A stretch of 64,000 bases of DNA from Aphelenchoides besseyi (lineage: Eukaryota; Nematoda; Chromadorea; Rhabditida; Aphelenchoididae): contig JAMPIQ010000001.1 of the NCBI GenBank assembly GCA_024699855.1, forward strand, positions 9,920,001 through 9,984,000, given 5' to 3'. Below, one piece after another: positions 21,567-34,886 of the stretch. Positions within the stretch are counted from its first letter, which is position 1. Each line of letters starts with the position of its first letter. Under the pieces are notes generated by a model. That model searched no databases, had not been told where the DNA came from, and saw only the letters and a program-made list of their open reading frames with translations. The position numbers were made by a program, and so were the translations under genes.

Positions 21567-21953
21567 TTAAATAGTTACATTAATGTATTTAGCCGCCAAA
21601 AGAACATCATTTGGGCCCCAGTAGCAACCAACATGCGCTCTAAATTCTAGTCAACAAACTTCACGTTCTCTTCACTGACCGCAATCCCTGACCACGTTCT
21701 TCGGTCATGATCACATGGAAAATGAATTTGTAATGATCGTATTGAAGCTCTGCAGGTATAATCTACGTTAGGATAAAATTAGAGCACACCGACCTTTAAA
21801 TTTGGTTGCAACTGTCTGCATAATCTTGTTAGTTAGAAACTCAATTGTTGCATCGCTATAGTTTTGATCGTGAATCAAATCGGGAACTACTTCGTCCAAA
21901 GCTTTTCGACAAATCACTTTTGTCGGCTTCTTGAATGTTGGTTGATGGTCCAT
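21567..21953 (-). CDS. Tctex1-type dynein light chain
   Basis: Three exons (21953-21794, 21749-21680, 21639-21567) with introns of 44 and 40 nt encode 100 residues. The segments A-L-D-E-V-V-P-D, Y-D-H-Y-K-F-I-F-H-V-I-M, G-Q-G-L-R and C-Y-W-G-P-N-D match the order and spacing of Tctex-type (DYNLT) light chains: helix, then a beta hairpin Y-K-Y-x-V-x-C-V-I-x, G-x-G-L and C-x-W-D. These small proteins dimerise and bind dynein intermediate chains, linking cargo to cytoplasmic or ciliary dynein. The frame is correct only if the first intron uses the second possible acceptor (CTGCAG). Which DYNLT subfamily it belongs to is not resolved. Confidence 0.88.
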
Positions 21954-22244
21954 TGCTCAAAAAAGAAAGTTTTTGTCTGCTTTCCAAGTAAACCGGAAGT
22001 CACAGTCCATTGCATTTCTGTTTGTATGAGCAACTGTCGTAAGCTTATAGAGTTTATTCACATTGCGTATAATAACCGTATGTTAAGGAAAATACTCAAT
22101 TCTCTAGTGGAACTGCAAATAGAGAGCTTCAAAATACTCGTTCAAACAACCACAATGTACATGATTATGTTAAGAAACGAATACGAACATTAACGACCAC
22201 GATCCAACAACGCGGCAAAACAGTTTTCGGTGCAAAAACTAAAC

Positions 22245-23205
22245 TCACTTGTTTTTATAGCACAATTTTCGATCATACCGTTTTCCTTGATATTGCGGGA
22301 ACTGATCGATCTTTTGCTCTAACATTCCACAGTAATCACACAATAGGTAACCGGCTCGTTGTTTCTTTTCGATGTAACGATCCCCGAAGATCACTTGAAC
22401 TCCGTTGGGTTTCCAGAATTCAAGAATATGACGATCGAAATCGCTCAGAATCCACGTTCGATTACCTGAATTTTGACTTGAAATTGTTTCTTCTTCACGT
22501 TTCAAACCTTGATAGAACTCTTTGAAGTAGACAACTCGATCATCCGGCTGCCAATCGCGATCGATGTCGAAACGAATGCCACGTCGTTTCTGTGCATCTT
22601 CGGCGGAATTGGCGTTGTAACGAGCGAGTAGAATTCCCAACAGACGGATGAAAATATCGTACGCCAATTTTTGCATATTCGCCGTGTGCAACGATTGAGC
22701 TGATTCTGGGTTTCCGAAAAGTGCTTCAAACGCCGCTCGATAGGGAACTTCAGCAAAAGGATGAGGTTCGAGGTATCCCGAATTAACGGGATCGATGCGC
22801 TCCAACAAATCCAAAACATTGGGAACAGTAAAGAACGTGTTCAAATGTCGAACAAACTAAAGGTCTCAAATTAAGGAGCTTGAAAACTCAAAGTGACAAA
22901 CGTCGATTGGAGTCAAACGGATTTGCCGTTCTGCCAAAACTTTGTGCATCAAAGTGAAACAATCGTCAATACTAAACATTTGCTCTTCATTGGGACGCAA
23001 CAAATTCACAACGTAGCCCCGACACGAGATTACGAATCTCGACCACCAAAGTTGATCGAATTCGGAGAGGAACTGAAAGATTCATCGTTCAATTAATATC
23101 GTTTTAATCACTCACTTGATTCAATCCATCTTTCTCGGAAACATGTCGATGCGTAGGTTCGTATAACAACTCCGGATTCTTCGGAAAAAGCTCTTCGTCT
23201 TCCAT
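22245..23205 (-). CDS. Unrecognised, conserved-looking protein of about 290 residues
   Basis: Three exons. The ATG at 23205-23203 starts an acidic stretch (M-E-D-E-E-L-F-P), a 43-nt intron follows at H-L-N-Q-type context, and a second small intron joins P-I-D to F-V-R-H-L-N. The last exon is open for 195 codons to a TGA at 22247-22245. Composition is that of a globular, mostly helical intracellular protein, with aromatic clusters (Q-L-W-W-S-R-F, R-V-V-Y-F-K-E-F-Y) and one C-D-Y-C pair near the end. No signal peptide or membrane segment. I do not recognise a family. Canonical introns that keep the frame open argue that it is a real gene. Confidence 0.7.
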
Positions 23206-23513
23206 TGATACTACCGGCAATCCCATTGCGTAAACTTAATCTGAAACCAACAAAGATCTCAAAATTTTATATTTGGAACGACAGTCATAGAACGCCACTA
23301 AAAATACAAACAAAACGCCCGTTGCTGTCGTTTCGAACTGCAAACTCTTTACAAGAACGCTGCTGTTCGAGACCGTACTCCCCAAAGGCCAATTAAGCGG
23401 AACTGCAAACATTCACGAACAAAATTGCGTTGCTGAAATGCAAACAAAACGCGGCTGAGCTGCAGCTGAGATTGCAGAAAAGACAACCAAGTTATGTGAT
23501 TTGCTCAAAACAA

Positions 23514-24012
23514 ATGTCAATCAAATTTCCGAAAACTGCTTTCGAACCAATTGATTCACTCGACCGCGTGTTCAAATACAAAAAGACTAATGAATTGGAA
23601 TACAAATGGAGATCCAAACAGCCTTCAGCTACTCCACCGAGTATTCCCGACTTGATGTCACGCACTCGAAAGGAACAGATGGGTCGCAAACGTCAGTTGA
23701 ACGAGACAAAGAAAGAACACGCCGTTGAATGCAGACAAGCAGCTAGAATGACCGAAATGTGTTCACCATTCCGTTCGTGTTCCTACTCGTAAATTCGCAC
23801 TAATCGAATTGCCGTTGGCATATGCAGAACAAAGTCAAAATGACCGAATTCGTGGAAACAGACGTAATTCAACCATCTTCTGCGAACTCAACAGTGAAAT
23901 TAGAAAAAACAAATGGATTCCTGGAATCGAAATTGAAAATCGTTCCAATCCATTCATACACTTGACTTCTATTTTTGATGTTTGGAATTCAGAGAAACAA
24001 ACGTTTGAGTGA
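23514..24012 (+). pseudogene. Possible single-exon coding region interrupted by a frameshift, unrecognised
   Basis: The frame to 23,792 is open and Lys/Arg/Gln-rich (first in-frame ATG at 23514). From about 23,758 a second frame is open to 24,012 with similar polar composition (R-K-F-A-L-I-E-L-P). No GT..AG intron can join them without a stop, so a one-base frameshift near 23,755 or plain chance is the explanation. No domain is recognised. Confidence 0.25.
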
Positions 24013-25577
24013 CGGCGCTTAACGTTCGACCTTTTTGCACGACAAGTGCGAAGCATGAAACCCACTGGTTGAAAAAAGGAGACCCACGGGTTTCTGTTCG
24101 AGTTCTGACCATCGACTTTCCGTTTCCTTTTTGACGAAAATACTCACGAAAGTGAAAGCAATCATATAAACTGAGTGTCAGAACGATGAACTCGAGTTCA
24201 CAGCATCTTCTTCGTTTCAGACGTTTAATTCGTAGTTAAAGAACTGGACCTTGAAAAGAGACGGTTAAGACGAAGACCATCAAATTAGTTGCGGATTCCA
24301 AGCACCGCGTGTTCAAAGCGAATTCAATTAAAAGTCCCGGTCGTAATACCGAGCAGGTGGAGACGAAAAGCGAAGTTTATTCTCTGAAGAGATTACGCGG
24401 AAACCGTCGACAAGAACAAAAAGTTTTGACATTTCGCTTAAGATTCTAAAAACGACAAACAACGTGGTCTTGTCATCTCCGAAGTGCCCGAGGGCTTTTG
24501 GGCGTGCTGATCCGAAGGTTGAACAAGTTACGAGCGCAATGAAAGCTGCAGAAACTTCAAACTAAATTTGGAACAATTACGCACTTTAATGACCACGTTT
24601 ACGTTTCTTTTAGTACGTGATATCAAGCGGAGAGAACAAACGACAAGGACGAATCGAATCAATGGTTTCGGTTCGAGAAAACACTATTCATGTGCATTTC
24701 CGATTGTCACTCACGATCACATGTGCATCTTAAATTTCGAACGTAGCGCTCTACGTGCAACCTTGACAAGCGAAATAATTTGCAACGAAATGCTGCGGAG
24801 ATCAATGGACGCAATTTAGCGTGTCGTTCCAAATGCACAGCGGGAATCACTTCGAACGTTCAATGTCAAATGAACATGCACAGAAATCAGAATCTAAATA
24901 CCATGATTTTAAAGGGGAGAATTCTAAGAGAATAGAAGACGTATCGGAAGTTTTTGTTTTCAATTTTGTTGCAATTTAGATCGCGTAAGGCAAAAGCAAG
25001 TGAGTCATTTGGCAATTCAACGGGCGCAATTGTCCAATTGGGCAAGCTGCTCAGGAACAGAACTTTTACCGAACTTGGTTAGTTTATTCGTTATTACTAG
25101 TATTCTTTCGTTTAAGATTCAGCGGTCATTTTTCTTTAATGTACAACCACTCAAACGATTGGCAAGGCAGGCGACCGCAGGTGTGGGTAATAAGTGGCCA
25201 AACTACTCCTGTACCTATTTCATATTATGGACACTGACCAGCCTTCCGAAGTGCTGAACAACGTTCTTCCACCTATAAAAAAGATTCGATTTGTTAACTC
25301 GCTTATCAATTCGACTGTTCAGCAAGATGCCTTAGTATCTGTTGCAGTACATAACTCACCAGAAGTCCTTGGAAAAAATTTCCACCAGTCAGAAGTGCAA
25401 GAATCAAACAACGGAAATTTCAAACTAATGCATTTAACAACTGACAACTAACTTTAACGTTCAGCGTTACGTCAATCCGTTTGTAATCATCATTCTCTAT
25501 TCCATTAACAGAAAAGCACATTTCTGAAGAATTTGTTTGTGCAGACATTTATAACAAAAACAAGTTGATCTTCTTCT
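24013..25577. other. Gene-poor stretch with one weak open frame
   Basis: About 1.6 kb with little coding signal. The best candidate is 25,227-25,451 (+), 74 codons from an ATG (D-T-D-Q-P-S-E-V-L-N), with no motif; some GT..AG pairs upstream (25,000-25,250) could make it a later exon. I do not call it. Confidence 0.4.
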
Positions 25578-25774
25578 TCAACGATCATTGTTGTAGTTTA
25601 GTTTGCCAAAGTCGAGTGTCTTCTAAAGTTTTCAGTTGAAAAACGTTGTGGGTTTCATGTTCTTGTTTAATAGAACTAATTTCATACGATACAAGATCTT
25701 ACTGGAAACTCTGCATTGACATTCAATACCAATGAAAACACCGCTATCAAAGTGAACAAGAATGTTGATTTCAT
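25578..25774 (-). CDS. Possible very small secreted peptide precursor
   Basis: The ATG at 25774-25772 begins a textbook signal peptide (S-T-F-L-F-T-L-I-A-V-F-S-L-V-L, cleavage after N-V-N-A). Exon 1 ends at 25703 with GTAAG. An acceptor CTTTAG at 25623 would give a 79-nt intron and an exon encoding K-T-L-D-F-G-K-L-N and a TGA at 25580-25578, 38 residues in all. The L-D-F-G-K could be read as a neuropeptide amidation and cleavage site. With only the signal peptide convincing, the downstream exon is uncertain. Confidence 0.35.
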
Positions 25775-26072
25775 AATGACTTTTGCTTCTAAATCCACAA
25801 AGAGCATAAAAGACACAAACTGAGAATCCAAAAGTTATGACTATTGAAGATAAGCGTTTACAAAGAGTGAAAAAGCTCGGTGGAATTTGCTTTTAAAATC
25901 CAGATGACCGGAGAAACGACGAGACCATTGACATCTTTTGATCGCAAACTTTCTTTTTCGTTGAATGCAAACACTTGTTCTGTCGTTCTTTTTGTTCTTA
26001 ATATACCGAGACCCGTCCATTGAATAAACAAGACTTTATTTAACAATCAGAATTTTGTACAAAAACATAACG

Positions 26073-27607
26073 TTAACACTCGTAATTTCTTGCTTCAAAA
26101 TACTTCACATTGTAAAACCGGGCAGAGATCGGACGTCCATTAGTGAATCGCTTGTTTAAATCGATGACCGCCTTAATGGCTTGAGCGTTGTTCGTGAATT
26201 CGACAAAAGTTCGCACTTCTTCTTCTGCTTGTTCGGATGATTTCATCTAAGATTCGATGCTCTAGTTTGTTCAGAACCTTTCAACGTACCACATGAACAA
26301 CGACATTCGTCACTTGACCGTATCTCACCATTTCCGCGGCAATCTTGCTCCTTGAAGCGTCATTGACATCGGCAGGCAGAATAATGTTCTAAAACGCTTG
26401 TTGTTTATAAACAGAAAGTACACAGAAAAATTACGTGTATTAGAACAACTCTTGAAGCTTCTTTCAGCAATTCGACGATATTCACTGGAGGTCGTGGCTG
26501 TTCAGCAGCTTTCGGAGCTTTTGGAGTTATAAACGCTAAAAACTGCTGTAGAACAAGTCAGCCAAAATTTCTTACGTTGACAAGGACCAACTCGTGGACC
26601 GATAGTTGAGATTTCGGGCTCGGACACGTTGGCTACCGATTTGTCGATGATGAGTCCCGATGTTCGTCCGATTTTTTGGATTTGCAACGCGGTGCTAATT
26701 CCTTGTTCGTCTTTGCCCAAGCCGGAACCCGACTTGTAGCCCATCTTCTGCATTATATTCGCTGCAACGTGTTGTTTTGGAACCGATGGAGCCGGTAGAT
26801 CAACTGAAAACGGTGGAAATGAAATTGAAAATCGAACTAACCGGGAGCTTCAGTGATAATCGAATCTTGTTCAAGAAGAGCCGATGGTGGTGCGATTGCT
26901 GCTCCAGCTCTTCGTTTACGTTCCTCTTCTTCGTGTTCTTTTTCCAAACGTTCAGCAACCTCGCGAGCTGCCTGTTCTTTAGCCAACTGAGCTTCTCTGC
27001 AATCATCAATAATCAAGTTTGGAAGATTGACGTTTACCTTTTGGGTTTGAAAGTCGCATAATCGGTTGGCGCTGTTGGATTGTATTCGTCTTCAATTTCG
27101 ACTTCGTTGAACAAGAAGATCTAAACGACAAATGAAAAAAGTATCAGAAATCAACTCACGTTGTCCTTTTTCATCGCATTCGGGATTATGCTGAACGTTG
27201 TTGACGGGTCGATTTTCAACGGTTGAACTCTTCGTGCTTTCAGCACGGAGCTTGGGCAAACAATCGGAGTTGTGATTCTGTTCTGAAGAACCATTGGACT
27301 CGGCTTCAAATTGGATGTTGGTTTCTGAAGTCGTAAGTAGAAGACAAAAACGTTCGTTTTAGTTTTACCACTTTGAATTGAAGTTGAGCTTTTCGGGATT
27401 CTAGTTGTGTTTTCAAGAACGACAACCCGGCAGGTAGAACGACAGAAGGCGGTGGGGGAGGATTAGGTTCGGCTGAAACGAGAAAAAGAAGTCGACATTA
27501 AAAATGAACGAACCATCAGGTTTGGCTTCGGGAACCACCTCAATGGGTTTCTCGACTTCCTTATCCTCTTCATCGGAAGGCACATCGATATCGTCGTAGA
27601 GCGACAT
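26073..27607 (-). CDS. RBM17: Splicing factor SPF45 / RBM17
   Basis: Nuclear pre-mRNA splicing factor that helps choose 3' splice sites by binding UHM-ligand motifs in SF1, U2AF and SF3B1. The N-terminus starts M-S-L-Y-D-D-I, as in human SPF45. A middle part has E-D-E-Y-N-P-x-x-P-T-D-Y and a charged helix (E-R-K-R-R-A-G-A-A-I-A-P-P). The G-patch reads M-Q-K-M-G-Y-K-S-G-S-G-L-G-K followed by E-Q-G-I-S-T-A-L, and the C-terminal UHM ends with the ligand-binding R-F-Y-N-V-K-Y-F. All domains are in the family order. Every intron (about 27-45 nt) keeps GT..AG; the one after G-P-C-Q uses the acceptor TTTTTAG. A minus-strand AATAAA lies at 26039-26034. It shares a 242-bp upstream region with WDR5. 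Confidence 0.95.
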
Positions 27608-27849
27608 TCTAAAACACACAACAAGCAGAAACGAACAGCGCAACTTTTCTGATCGGGGAATCGAAGTCAATTGCGGAAACTTCGCTGTTTCTGCGTGGGC
27701 CTGCGCGCGTCATTTCTGTTGGTTGGCGCCTTTAGTCATTACTCGAGGTGAAAAATTTGTTCATTTTACGTAACAGTGTTTGTTTTCTCCTTGGAGTTTG
27801 TTGTGAATTTTTGTTTTTTTACAAAACAATTCCAGATTCCCTTTACTAG
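27608..27849. promoter_or_regulatory. Bidirectional promoter region of RBM17 and WDR5
   Basis: 242 nt separate the two divergent ATGs. No TATA box is seen; there is a GC-richer core around 27,680-27,740. Inferred from gene arrangement only. Confidence 0.55.
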
Positions 27850-29361
<1,512 letters not shown>

Positions 29362-29607
29362 GTTTGTTGCCTTATTTATTCCAATTTTCCACATGCCTTA
29401 CTGTTCTTTTCAAATGTTTGTTAAGCAATTTCTGATCTCTAACGGAATGTGAAATAAACGAAAATGTCAGAAAAACTCATCGGTTATTCACGGCCAAATG
29501 AGACGTCCAATTAGTTTCTCAGTTCTGTGGCACGAAAAGTCGTTTGGCGGCTCGAGGGCGCAGTTCAGTTGCCGGTTAAGCGTAGAGCAGTCGAAAGACG
29601 AGGGATC

Positions 29608-30055
29608 ATGGCGAACAGAAGAAACCACAGAGCAGAAGTGAGTGGTGCGTCCCTGCGCTTCAGCACTTCGTCGCAGCCCCTTCAATCGCCTCGTTTTTGC
29701 TTCGGGCTGCTGCAAATTAAAACGATTTCTTTGTTTTCGAATTTCCATCGACTCGACCGAAGAAACTCGTGGAAATCGGAGACCGTTTTTAGAGTCGAGA
29801 GACGCTTCGACTTTTGCGTTTTTGCGCATTTGCTTTTATTTGATATTCGATTAAAACATGTGAATTAGAGTTTAGGGAAAGAACGTTGGGATGGCTGATG
29901 GGCCGATCTCGACGTGCAAAAAGAAACCGTCGAGTCAACAACAGAAATCGAAGAAGAAGAAGAAAACCACGTCCGACAACTCAAACGATCACGACGTCGT
30001 TTTGGCTGAGAGCGTAGATGTATTGGACAGGAAGCTGAAACAGTTAGATCTGATG
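29608..30055 (+). CDS. 5' exons of a Lys-rich protein, possibly the start of the large gene downstream
   Basis: Exon 1 (29608-29637, A-N-R-R-N-H-R-A-E) and exon 2 (29876-30055) join in phase 0 across a 238-nt intron and encode 70 residues with a strongly basic run (S-K-K-K-K-K-T) and a likely helix (V-L-D-R-K-L-K-Q-L-D). Exon 2 ends in a good donor (GTGAGT). The next in-phase acceptor could be at 31547, which would make these the alternative first exons of the 31332-34566 gene and leave the acetyltransferase nested in the intron. The other possibility is a short gene ending a few codons after a 31-nt intron near 30,086. Confidence 0.45.
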
Positions 30056-30064
30056 GTGAGTTCA

Positions 30065-31083
30065 TTATTTTTCTTTTACCTCAAAGATTTCGTCCGTCCA
30101 TTGTGCGTAGTTGACGTGCTTTTCGATGTCAACTCCTTCGTTGTTGCACATTTGCGACAAGAAGCTGGGAACATCGGTGTTGGTGGACGGCCATTGAATG
30201 TGCAGAGTTTTGTAGAAACGCAGCTCCGGCAAACGGAAAAGAACTTCGCGAAGTGCGGTACACGCAGCAATCTAAACAGTCGAGTTGAAGAAGTCGATTG
30301 AGATTCTCGTTCACCGTGTCGTTGCCGAGCAGTGGGCCGATAGTCAACGTTTTGCCGTCAGTTTCGCGCACACGACACAAACCAACGATCACGTCTTCGG
30401 TGGTCATTGTGATCGTAGTGAAGGCGCCCGGAACGCTTAGAATCGCTTTGATCACTTGCGACCCATCTACTTGAGGGCAAAAACGTTTATAGAACTAAAT
30501 CGATTGATTTGTATTCCGAGGATCTAAACAAACTTTGGCGATTCGCTCCCAACCGACTTCTTCGGGCCGTTTCGGAATCAACGTGGGATCGTGGTTCAAT
30601 TTCAATGGGAAAACTTTCGGAATGGGCATCCGACAAGTGAGAACGTGCCAATCGGCGATTTTGTCGAACCCAAACTTCTCCTTGTATTTCAAGTGCATGT
30701 TTTCAGCTGCAAAAGATTTCGTTCACTTCAGAAGCTAACTGCTTACCTCCGTAGAGAAATTTGCGCGGTTTCGCTTCTTTCATCGCCAATTCCCACAACG
30801 ACGATCCGATGCCCTTCCCCCGATGCTCTTGCGGCACGATGTACATTCCGATCATGGACAGCGGCTCTGATTTGGACTGATAGGTGGCCACAGAAATCGA
30901 GCCCATTACCTCTTCGGTCTCGGCGTCCACGGCAACGAAAAGAACAAAGTTGTTGGGGAAAGCATCCAGGAAGAACTGATAGTCGGTGGCGGCATTGAAC
31001 CAGCCCTCTTTGGTTGAGTGTTTAACAATGGAATTCCAGAATTTGGGGTCCTCGGGATTACGCAAAACTTTGCAGCGGTCCAT
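30065..31083 (-). CDS. GNAT-family N-acetyltransferase with a second C-terminal domain
   Basis: Transfers an acetyl group from acetyl-CoA. The ATG at 31083-31081 opens a GNAT fold: W-F-N-A-A-T-D-Y, F-V-A-V-D-A-E-T beta strands, and the acetyl-CoA motif A Y-I-V-P-Q-E-H-R-G-K-G-I-G (Q/R-x-x-G-x-G/A). Three small introns follow (donors after Y-G-G, R-I-A-K and G-N-D-T), and the last part (I-L-S-V-P-G-A-F ... R-L-P-E-L-R-F-Y) resembles the extra C-terminal domain of nematode YitH-like acetyltransferases. Stop TAA at 30067-30065. The substrate is unknown. The last exon is correct only when the intron GTGAAC..TTTAG near 30,300-30,260 is removed. Confidence 0.85.
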
Positions 31084-31331
31084 CGGCTAAAATCCGAACA
31101 CGTGAAGCGCACGAATTCAAATTCGAAACGCGGTTTTATGGGCAGAAAATAAACAAGCGAGAAGAATTGTTGAGAGGCCGCGAGAATTATCAGAAAAAAT
31201 GGGCAGAAGCGAATCGGCAGTCGTCGCGGCGAGAGAAAAAACCGAACGGCCGAAAAGGTCGATTGCTCTTTCGAACGCTAATCAACGGCGTTTTCTTTTT
31301 CGAGATTAAAAGCGCAGAAAGAGGAAATCCA

Positions 31332-34300
31332 ATGGACAACAAGGTAACTTCTTTCTCACGTTTTTGGAGTTTGCGGAAAAAGTGAGAAGAAAACCCCACG
31401 GACGCGAGAGCGGCGGTCAGGAAGCGGCGGCGTTTCACGTGAACGCGCGGCGAAAAGAACATTTTTTCTGGACGTTCGGAAAAAGCGGGAATTGTTTCTC
31501 TCGCAACAAAACATCTTCTTTCCGCGTTCGCTAACCACGTTTTTTAGGCCGAACCGGAAAATCAAGCGATCATCAACGATGCTCTGCGGCTTCAACGTGA
31601 CTTGTTGCAAACAAAAATCGCGGTGCCCGCGCAGCCTGAGGTGGTCGTACGGTCCATGCGCGAATCGCCGCATTTTCGTCTCTATGCCACAGAGAGCGGC
31701 GAAAGTGATCACGACGCCCAGGAAGCACAGAACGGTGGTCGACGTGCCACACGCGCATCGATTTTGGCGCTCTTGGAAAACGTCGCCAATTCCGCTTCCA
31801 ATTTCGCCCAACAAATCCACGACTCTTCTTTGGCCGGAAGCACCTCAAAGTCAACGGTTTCAAGTGAGAATCCGAGCGTTTGTGTTGTTAACTCCTTCAT
31901 TTGCAGAGACAACTTCCATCGAACCGGTGGAGCGAAAGAAGAGACGTGCGGAACGCAAACAACGTATCGACAGTCTTCTCGAGCGTATCTCCAAAACTCC
32001 CGTCAATTTGATGTTCGGCGTTCGAATTCGTCGGAAGTACGCGGTCGAAGTGTCCAAACGTTTCGGTTTCGATTGTCAACCTTACTACACGCAAGTTCCC
32101 GAGTCGTCAGCACCGCCTCAAACCGATACCGCCGACTGTACGTCTTCGAGTGCGAATTCCAGCGATTCCGAAACCACACCGCCGCCCGTTGTTCCGCGTA
32201 CGAATCCGCCGAGTAGTCGAAAAAAAGAAGAACCACATCAATCGGCGGATCCATACTCCAGTGATGACGACTCCTCTTCCTCTTCAACATTGCCTTCACT
32301 GCGCACAAAAGTTGGTTATTCGGCGTCGAGAATCAATGGTGTGAAGAGCCAAAACGATTCGCAGAATTCAACTCGACAGCGAAATGCTGCCGGTTCTCAG
32401 TCGCGCACAACTGTCGACCTGAACGTTGATGCGGAAGAGTTGGATGTTTTGAGTTGGATGGAACGACTCAAATTGGAACAATCGGCGAAATCGTCTACCG
32501 TTCCATTCAACGCCGCCGATGCCGCTGCAAACATGCTACAAAGTAGGTTCTTATGGTTTTAGTGTTTCAAATTTCCGCTTCTAGATTTCATGTTCGATGT
32601 GGCTGCTCGAGAGAGTATGCATCTTCCACCAGAAGCTATGAACGTACTACACGAGGCGATGATGGCCGTGGAACGTGAGCGTGAGAGCAATGGCGGAGAG
32701 TCGAGTCAAATCGACGATGCGGACAAACGCGCCGCTCGAGCGACGGCCACAACGTTCATTCAATCGGCGGTTAGCAGCAAAAACGCGGGATCATCAATTG
32801 CCGGATCTTCTTCTTCGGTTTCGCCGCTAAGCGAAGGTATTCCAGGACTGTCGCCGCACACCGCAAACGAAGTGTGGCACGAAATTCAAACTTACCTACA
32901 GAATCTCTATGCTTCCGAACGTAGCAACCAACTTCAAACCAAGAACGGCACTCAACCGACGCCGCCACCACCCGTAAATTCAAGTATAGCGGCAACTCTG
33001 TTTGCTGCATCTCAAGATACTCCCGTATTGCCGCCGGAATCAGCACCAATGGATTCAGCCAGCGGAACTGCAACAAATCAACGTCCAGTGAAGCAGACGG
33101 CAATGTCAAGATCAGCGAAGAAAAAGGTTTGTTTCGTCCAATTGATCGATCTTGCAATTGAGTTTCAGCAAAAGAAGAAGAACAAGTCGACGGGCACGGT
33201 GGACATCAGCGAGGTTCTGGAGCGGCGTCGTGAGATTTTGCGTCTTCAGGCTCAGAAACAAAAAGAACACGATGAAGCGGTTGCCGAGTTGAAGGCGCAC
33301 GAAGCACGTTTGTTGGAGCTAGAAAAACGCAGAACCAGGAATCCTAAGATGCCCTACGAGATTCGGACCATTGAATCGGACTGTGAGATCGTGAAAAAGA
33401 AACCAAAAACCGAAGCATCGGCGTCGAACGAAACAAAAACAATTCAAAATTCTCTGCCAGTTCCTGCATCGTGGTTTGAAATCAAACCGCCGGCACGCAG
33501 ATTTTGGCAGATCGGAAGTGGACCCTTCGGACCAACGTACTTTCTTGCGGATTTGGCCGTGACCGTGCATCACGATTGGATCGACGACGCAATGACAGCA
33601 CGTGGATTGAGAGCGTGAGTTTTCATTTTCAATTCTTTTCATTCCCGTATTTGCAGCTATTGGATCATTTGGTTCACCGAACGGTTGCGTTTGTACGATC
33701 GCTGTGCGATCCGACAATACGAAGCACGCAAGGTCCTTGACGTTCACTGTGCCAGAAATCATCGTGGGTTTTTGGCGTTTTTGACGGACGGAAAAACGGC
33801 AACTGAATGGACACTCGAAAATCAGAATCAGTTGGAGGAGGACGAACATACTCTACGGCATCAGGTCTTCAAACAACCGTGTATCCACAAATACGAGTGG
33901 AATGTTACCTTCGAGCGTATGAAAGCATACCACAGACGTTTCTATGCGATGGACAGTCTTTTACCGCCATTGCCTGGTTTGTTTCTCTTATTTCTTGTTT
34001 TTTGCATGTTCTGTGTTTCAGGAGATTTCATGTTTCTAGTCGATGGGATTCACAAAGCGATCCAAGAAGCGTAAGTTCACTAGCTCCTCTCTCTCTCATA
34101 ATCGTTCGTTTATAGTCAACAAAAACACGAAACGATCGAAGACTACCCACGTGGCTCTCAAGCCCACAAATCGGAGTGTCCGTGTGGTCGGTGTGTTTCC
34201 GAGCGGAAGTTGGAAGAAGAGATTCGAGATCCGCCGACATTGAACGTTCCACCGTTCAGCGCCGTGCATCGTGTTGATTTGATTCTGCCCACAAACTTTA

Positions 34301-34566
34301 TCATCAGACAGTCCGTCGACGAGCAAAGCCGTCTGTTGAAGAACCAGGCGCTTTTGGCCGCCGGCTCGGTGGTCATTCCAAGGACTCCGATCGTCGAAGA
34401 AGAGGAAGAGTTCGCGCGCTCGAAACAACGATCGTCCATTCCGCGACACGCGAATTCCATCGATTCGACGAGCAACTCGCTGGCCAATCCGGAAACCGCA
34501 AATCCAACGGAAACGCAAAACGCTAAACCGAAAACGTCGAACAAGAAGCGAAAGAAGCGCAAATGA
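31332..34566 (+). CDS. Large unrecognised protein, Ser/Pro-rich with a conserved-looking C-terminal domain
   Basis: Eight exons (31332-31343, 31548-31863, 31907-32542, 32585-33126, 33169-33614, 33657-33976, 34022-34070, 34116-34566) sum exactly to 923 codons. The N-terminal half is disordered and charged, with a basic patch (E-R-K-K-R-R-A-E-R-K), a Ser/Asp run and polyproline. A coiled-coil segment (E-V-L-E-R-R-R-E-I-L-R-L-Q-A-Q-K-Q-K) precedes an aromatic globular region (F-W-Q-I-G-S-G-P-F-G-P-T-Y and W-I-I-W-F-T-E-R-L-R-L-Y) that looks structured. A C-P-C-G-R-C cluster and a Lys/Arg tail (K-K-R-K-K-R-K) like a nuclear localisation signal end the protein. I do not recognise the family; a nuclear scaffold is a guess. 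AATAAA at 34627-34632. Confidence 0.8.
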
Positions 34567-34640
34567 TCCCGACGATTCCGAAATTAGTCAAAAGACGCAG
34601 GATTTTTGTTTGTTTTTACGCGTTCCAATAAACTGTTTAC

Positions 34641-34886
34641 CTAACACGCTCGTCCTTCGAAGCCCATCGAAGACTGCGCCGACGGAAAGAAAGTCGATAG
34701 ACGACAACTCGGATTTTTCGCTTTCACACCAAAAATTCTCGTTCCAACAAAAAGATTTTTAGCTTCGGAATCGTGCAAATAGATGACCATTTTGGTGCGT
34801 CGGTTTGTTTTCCGTCGACTAATCACACGTTTCAGAGGACAAACGATGGGAACGAAAACGTAACTAAACCGCGTCTTCCAGTTCAT
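34641..34886 (-). CDS. Doubtful small open reading frame
   Basis: 81 codons from an ATG (N-W-K-T-R-F-S-Y-V) to a TAG-type stop in a 670-nt stretch otherwise without genes. No signal peptide or domain. Listed because it fills the gap between two real genes, but coding status is weak. Confidence 0.2.
   Translation of the reverse strand: MNWKTRFSYVFVPIVCPLKRVISRRKTNRRTKMVIYLHDSEAKNLFVGTRIFGVKAKNPSCRLSTFFPSAQSSMGFEGRAC

Noticed and set aside
21687..21768. Alternative frame through exon 2 of the dynein light chain using the first acceptor (ACGTAG)
   Set aside because: Gives no similarity to Tctex; the second acceptor restores the family motifs and the total length.
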